DNA from: Cristatella mucedo
Taxonomy: Eukaryota > Bryozoa > Phylactolaemata > Cristatellidae
DNA length: 64,000 bases
Assembly (NCBI GenBank): GCA_009760855.2
Contig: WPIO01000015.1
Span: forward strand, 1,785,001 to 1,849,000
Direction of reading: 5' to 3'
Positions 46,201 to 64,000 of the stretch are shown in pieces. Below the pieces are notes generated by a model that was not told the origin of the DNA, did not search any database, and worked only from the letters and a program-made list of their open reading frames with translations. How positions within the stretch are numbered: the stretch's first letter is position 1; every line of letters starts with the position of its first letter. The position numbers and the translations under genes were made by a program.

Positions 46201-48468
46201 AGGGTAACAGTGTTTTGGCGTCGGCTTGTTACTCAGGAGGCACCGGTAAGTCGGGGGGGGGATCTTGCTCACTCTACTGAGATGAGTGGGCAGGTGGTGG
46301 GTTAGTCTTCTAAAAGATTGCCTGCCCAGCATTCTTGATTCATACCATGTGTGAATTAGGTTATAAAGCAATGCCAGGTACGCCCCAACACACCGGAGCC
46401 CCTCCTATGAACATAGAGTGAGCAAAAATAGCCCACCTGCAGGCACTTCGTTTAAAAAAATGTGGGGCTAAAGAAAAATGAAACACGTGCTACATTTACA
46501 TTTACATACAAACACAAGCTACATTTGTCCGAAGCAGCTCGAAAGCTAGGTAAAATAGCTAAGTTGCAAAACTAAAACCCTAACTGCTGGAATCTAACCT
46601 AGCTGAGCTAGAAGGGTTGTTACATCCAGGCCAATGCCACCAGTGGGCGGACGGCAGGCGAGGCAAGGACCATGCACTTTGCCTGCTGTAGGCGGCGGCC
46701 AGTCGATGTAGCTAGCTAGGTCGATGTCGCTTTGAGCTTCTGCTTCTCCCCTCTCACACGGGGCTGGTAGCCCTCGCACAGCCATGAGGTCGTGCAGCAT
46801 GCGGGCCCACACACGGAGAGCCAGCTTGGACTCACTCCTCAAGCGTTCAATCTCAAGGCATCGCAAGCTGGGATGTAGGTGCGTACAGCAAACCGATGGC
46901 GCACCTAGCACTAATCTAGCAGTGTAATGTGTGCCGAATCTGCGCCAGCTGAACGCACGCCCTCGCAGTGCCACCGGCGTACCCCAGTTGCTCGTGCAGC
47001 CAGTGCGGTCATCGAGACGAGATTTGAAAATTAAAAAGAAACAGTAATGCAATGCAGGCCTCGCAAAATCTACTGAGGCGCACTCTTTCTCCAGCCGTCC
47101 TGAGCTGCCACCTCCATTCCACTCACTTGCTCGACTGCCCCCGTGACTCAAGTTATGCTTCTCACTTTCTCTTTGTGGTGTGAGATGACGTCTGTTGGCC
47201 ATCGTGTTCGTAGCATGAGCCTCTTGGGCGTTCGAGTGCGCCATAGAAAACTAGACTTCATAGCACCCACTAGGTCCTCGTGGCCTTGTGGAGTAACAGG
47301 TGGAGATACATTACTTTAAATATGACCACATATGTCTGCAGAAGAGTAGCCATTGATTCTTCACGGCAAGGGCACGTGGTGGTGTGATACAAGGTCGGTT
47401 ACGCTTTCAATCGTTGGGCGGGATGTCAAAGCATGCCCCGAAATTGCATCGTTATGACAGCCTACTTCCGAGCACTTTCTCCAGACACACCACCACGTGT
47501 TCATGACTTCCTCAGAGAATTGAGCTCACCCATGACTGGGTAACCGTGGCATCGAGGCAACTCGCCGGTTTAATGACCATGCAGAATTCAGGTAGCTGAA
47601 CCGTCAGCCGAATTTATTAGGTTCCAGAAAAACCCGAAAGGACATCGCAGAGCTATAAAGAAATTTGAGTACATCGTGCAATCACCCGAAGTTTATACTA
47701 CGACCTCTAAAAGCAGAGCAGTAAGTTAAAACATCGCACAAGCGACCACGCTTCTAGAGCTGGGAATGCTGCACCCCTGCTAATACAAACGAAAAGCGAG
47801 CTGCCGAAGTGTGTGCCGAGAACGTTACTGCTACCATTCGAGTTATCAAAATGTGAACTGCAAGATATTGTTGACCTTGGGTCTTTCAAAGCACGCGGTG
47901 GCACCTTGCGACCGTGCCTCGGCATTACTGGGCTGACGACAAAAAGACGGAAACCAGCCGCGAACATTCGCCGGATCCGACGAGTCGCGGCCCCCTGAAC
48001 GGCTCACCTGTTGTCGCTCAATCCTGGCAAATCTATATTGCCGGGCAGGTTAGGCAAGAACGAGCTCAGCTCCTCCTTGAGCTTCTTGCCGCAGAACTTG
48101 GCGTGCGTATGCTCGAGGCCATAGTGCGATATGAGATTGACATTTCCGCTGACCTCGGACCTCTCTGCAATCAATCAAACGCGCTTTAAAGTGAAACCGT
48201 CGAGGCAACATCAAAAGGGACGCGAGCGCTGAACACTCGCCGCAACGGATAGCAGGCGGCTAATCGTAGCAGCGGCGGCTCTCTCACCCGGCAAATCTTT
48301 TGTGAGATAGAAAGGGCCCTTCTGGATCACCACCGGGTTCTTTCCCAGGCTGATGGTTGTCTTCAGGGTGCCCGAGGAGTCCTGGCGCGGTACCTGCGGC
48401 GACCGACCGCCAGCTCGCGGACTCGACTTGGGCGAAGCCTGCTCGAAGGACCTGCGCAAATCAGCCAT
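36708..48468 (-). CDS. MED19: Mediator complex subunit 19 (MED19), five exons
   Basis: Encodes Mediator subunit 19, a head-module protein linking transcription factors to RNA polymerase II in the nucleus. Coding exons run high to low: 48468-48288, 48164-48008, 40094-39995, 37527-37425, 36874-36708. All junctions are GT-AG and keep frame, giving 235 residues, close to the roughly 200-250 usual for animals. Conserved words in order are GPFYLTKDLP (51-60), NLISHYGLEHTHAKFCGKKL, PNLPGNIDLPG, SSLRSVIDKPPI, LHPGP, LPDQMRLFSQVP, and the lysine-rich tail HKHKKRKTDEDKAEKKKKRK. The start is the first ATG in the frame after an upstream stop near 48526. Intron 2 is 7.9 kb and full of transposons. The gene is tail to tail with innexin 2 and head to head with VPS50. 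Confidence 0.93.
36925..37145. repeat. (GA)n purine-rich tract in MED19 intron 4
   Basis: Degenerate GA, GAGACA and AGACAG repeats over about 220 bp. In the MED19 sense this is a long CT-rich pyrimidine tract ending about 50 bp upstream of the exon 5 acceptor. Confidence 0.9.
37268..37335 (+). mobile_element. LINE A / SINE 1 tail fragment
   Basis: AAAGCGCCTAGAAAGAGATT, TTAGGACGCTTTATCAAGTG and (ATT)n, antisense to MED19 in its intron 4. Only the tail is recognisable. Confidence 0.75.
37425..37527 (-). CDS. MED19: MED19 coding exon 4
   Basis: Residues 147-180, beginning LPDQMRLFSQVPEKKRKRKQ, which matches the LPEQ-R-hydrophobic and basic stretch after the HxGPLP segment in animal MED19. Acceptor CTTGCAG, donor GTACGTG; phase 0 in, phase 1 out. 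Confidence 0.9.
37898..37962 (+). mobile_element. LINE A / SINE 1 tail fragment
   Basis: AAGTGCTTAGAAAGATGTTT, GAGTTCTCAGAGGGTGCTAT and (ATT)n. Intronic in MED19 (intron 3), antisense to the gene. Confidence 0.7.
38893..38980 (+). mobile_element. LINE A / SINE 1 tail fragment
   Basis: GCAAATGTAAAGCGCCTAGA, TTCTCTGAGGGCACTTTATT and a long (ATT)n run. Third tail-only fragment in MED19 introns 3-4, all antisense to the gene. Confidence 0.78.
39964..39987. repeat. (CAG)8 next to the MED19 exon 3 donor
   Basis: Eight CAG units on the + strand, so (CTG)8 in the MED19 transcript, starting seven bases after the end of exon 3, immediately beyond the donor GTACGTA. Confidence 0.95.
39995..40094 (-). 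CDS. MED19: MED19 coding exon 3
   Basis: Residues 113-146, SSLRSVIDKPPIVGKELLPL then SGFKLHPGP, the central conserved block of MED19. Acceptor TTTTTTGTAG, donor GTACGT. It is 100 bp, not a multiple of three, so skipping would shift the frame. It is bracketed by a (TG)n tract upstream and (CTG)8 downstream in transcript sense. Confidence 0.93.
40159..40211. repeat. (CA)n microsatellite
   Basis: A CA run of about 52 bp, (TG)n in the MED19 sense, ending about 65 bp before the exon 3 acceptor. Shorter CA repeats follow at 40336-40356. Confidence 0.95.
40485..40768 (-). mobile_element. Old LINE family A 3' fragment
   Basis: Diverged tail (GATAATAATACAGCATGGTG, CCCAAAGAGAATCCT) and untranslated region (GATTCACATGGATAATGTGG). 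The much better preserved copy begins directly after it. Confidence 0.6.
40769..43722 (-). mobile_element. LINE family A, near 3-kb EN-RT copy
   Basis: The longest LINE in the window, in MED19 intron 2 and on the same strand as MED19. On the - strand: endonuclease (42975-43694) with VYRPPGTKSS, GDFDVHFDN and IKGHTLDQIFS; a linker; RT N-terminal part (42029-42445) with LLKKATLDQENWSNYRPVSL, GFRANHSTESALL and DLSAAFDTIDHKVLLERL; RT core (41531-42001) with YGVPQGFVLGPVLF and catalytic FYADDTQLYL; C-terminus (41026-41484) with LHWLPVKQRIDFKV and GDRAFSSYAPTAWNSLP. The tail at 40769-40850 has GCGCCCTCAGAACTTAATCT and (AAT)n. The endonuclease SDH motif reads SDL, and frames are split, so it is probably inactive. 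The 5' end is truncated. Confidence 0.93.
43780..43846 (+). mobile_element. SINE family 2 body fragment
   Basis: GGTGGTGATAGCTGTTAAGG, CTCTTCTGCTGCTATGTGAA and GGCTGTTAAATCAGCTAACC match the 3' half of family 2. It lies just past the 5' end of the large LINE. Confidence 0.65.
43847..45085. other. MED19 intron 2 sequence, nothing recognised
   Basis: No exon or complete repeat was recognised. A short direct repeat TTCATTTTGAACTCGAA-like occurs near 44362-44420. Confidence 0.4.
45086..45480 (-). mobile_element. LINE family A remnant split by a SINE
   Basis: The (AAT)n tail with GCGCCCTCAGAGAACTCAAT jumps, through an internal deletion, to antisense RT C-terminal sequence (GTCGAGACGGGATGTCACAA). 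This is interrupted at CCTAAACAAGC by a SINE and resumes CCCGAATTTTAGCAACATTA. The uninterrupted equivalent is CTTTATCTAAACAAGCCCGA in the 41500 region. Confidence 0.85.
45314..45451 (+). mobile_element. SINE family 1 with target-site duplication
   Basis: Head TGGTTTGGTCCAGCGGTTAA, B box GGGCTCGAGCCC, linker GGCATATGTGAAGC, then GCGCCTGAATAGAGATTG ... GCGCTATACAAATGAATT. It is flanked by the 9-bp duplication TAAACAAGC (45305-45313 and 45452-45460) inside a LINE A remnant. This gives exact ends for the element. Confidence 0.93.
45481..47139. other. MED19 intron 2 sequence with an unexplained open frame
   Basis: A hairpin structure lies at 46115-46173. The - strand frame 46594-47244 (216 codons) is the longest here; its first residues overlap the family B fragment, and the rest resembles nothing I know. 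It has neither clear splice signals nor family motifs, and I do not call it a gene. Confidence 0.35.
46115..46173. repeat. Two-tier hairpin, 11-bp and 7-bp stems
   Basis: Outer arms CTAGTGCCGGC (46115-46125) and GCCGGCACTAG (46163-46173) are exact reverse complements. Inside them, CTCCACT / AGTGGAG (46140-46146, 46150-46156) form a second perfect stem around CCC. Confidence 0.85.
47140..47325 (+). mobile_element. LINE family B 3' end fragment
   Basis: The only + strand copy of family B in the window: CTTCTCACTTTCTCTTTGTG, GTCTGTTGGCCATCGTGTTC, GAGTGCGCCATAGAAAACTA, then GGAGTAACAGGTGGAGATAC and ATTACTTTAAAT. Antisense to MED19. Confidence 0.75.
48008..48164 (-). CDS. MED19: MED19 coding exon 2
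   Basis: Residues 61-112, the most conserved MED19 block: GNVNLISHYGLEHTHAKFCG, KKLKEELSSFLPNLPGNIDL and PGLSDN. Acceptor GATTGCAG, donor GTGAGC; phase 1 in, phase 2 out. Confidence 0.95.
48288..48468 (-). CDS. MED19: MED19 coding exon 1
   Basis: Residues 1-60. MADLRRSFEQASPKSSPRAG is followed by a Ser/Thr/Pro-rich stretch and the family motif GPFYLTKDLP at the exon end; donor GTGAGA. The ATG is in a good context (GCGATGG) and is the first in frame after a stop about 60 bp upstream. Confidence 0.92.
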
Positions 48469-48777
48469 CGCATTCCATACCCGGCTCCACGATAACCTTG
48501 AACTCAGTGCGGCAGCAATAGGAGCCTACAGAAGGCAAGTATGCCACTACGAGAAATTAAAAATCGTGTTTCTAGAAGTTAGGGCCAATTCTATCCAGGT
48601 GAGCATTCAGAATAGCTTCGAAAATTGTCAAACAGAAATCATTGCGGCTTGACAGGTCCACGCCCACTAGCTAGCCTCTCCAGCATTGGCCGACCGTGGA
48701 TGTAGCTCGCTCGTTTGATTGTTTTGATCTCGGTCGGCGATGATTGCCCTGTGCAGCTGACGAACAAACTGGAGTAA
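48469..48777. promoter_or_regulatory. Shared MED19-VPS50 divergent promoter region
   Basis: 309 bp separate the MED19 start (- strand) from the VPS50 start (+ strand), so both 5' ends and core promoters must lie here. It contains an inverted CCAAT (ATTGG at about 48684) and a CACGCCCAC GC-box-like site near 48660. No TATA box is evident for either direction. The actual transcription starts are unknown. Confidence 0.75.
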
Positions 48778-63637
<14,860 letters not shown>

Positions 63638-64000
63638 GTTAGTTATTCTATTTTCTCGTGCCGTGTTCGCAGCAGGCGATTGTCAGTGATAAACAAGTTG
63701 TGCGATAAATGTCGTCAACGTCCATGAGCTTTATTTTCCGCAATCGTGGATAAGTATAGCAAAACTTATCCAACTGAAATCAGAAAAAAAAACTAGCACA
63801 AATTGGTACAAGCACAGTTGAAATCGCGTTTCATATTTCCCTCTGATCCGTGAAGTATTAGCCGACTTATTGAATTTACCAAGCACAGAGCTACTCTGTA
63901 AATGAAGCCGTATGAAAGTCAAAAGCAGGCAGCTCATTAAGTTTCACTCACACATGTACCTCGATCTAAAAAAGTTCAGCAAGTTGGGACACAAGTCACA

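Overview
This is nuclear DNA of an invertebrate animal. Three things show it: two intact innexins (gap-junction proteins), spliced genes with GT-AG introns up to about 8 kb, and dense CR1/L2-type LINEs, tRNA-derived SINEs and long microsatellites. The second extracellular loop of the innexins carries the CDFDIRALGN-type motif, which I associate with spiralian (mollusc, annelid, flatworm) rather than arthropod innexins. That placement is inference, and the species cannot be named from this window.

Layout. 1-20 kb: no recognisable host gene, only a graveyard of 5'-truncated LINEs, SINEs, a 250-bp (CT)n tract and a GC-rich block (7.5-9.05 kb). 20.5-21.7 kb: intronless innexin 1 (+). 22-34.8 kb: GC-rich intergenic DNA, a LINE copy, a SINE, a short-LTR Ty3/gypsy derivative with a 4-bp target-site duplication (27989-30113), and microsatellites. 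34.8-36.0 kb: innexin 2 (+), colinear with innexin 1. 36.7-48.5 kb: the complete five-exon MED19 Mediator subunit gene on the - strand; its 7.9-kb second intron holds a nearly 3-kb LINE with endonuclease and reverse transcriptase. 48.8-63.6 kb: the first twelve coding exons of VPS50/syndetin (+), running off the right edge. MED19 and VPS50 are head to head with 309 bp between start codons, so they probably share a promoter. MED19 and innexin 2 are tail to tail.

The exon models of MED19 and VPS50 were assembled by matching residues I recognise from these families and then requiring GT-AG junctions with compatible phase. Every junction in both models keeps frame. The host genes are functionally unrelated: gap-junction channels, transcriptional Mediator, and endosomal recycling tethering (EARP).

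The repeats tell a coherent story. Two LINE lineages occur: family A ends in an (ATT)n tail after a conserved GCGC...GCGCTAT element, and family B ends in a TTACA-type tail. A tRNA-headed SINE carries the family A 3' end and so is probably mobilised by it. A second tRNA-headed SINE has an unrelated body. The introns of VPS50 and MED19, plus one intergenic site, also contain several perfect palindromes or hairpins too long to be chance, and I cannot assign them to any known element.
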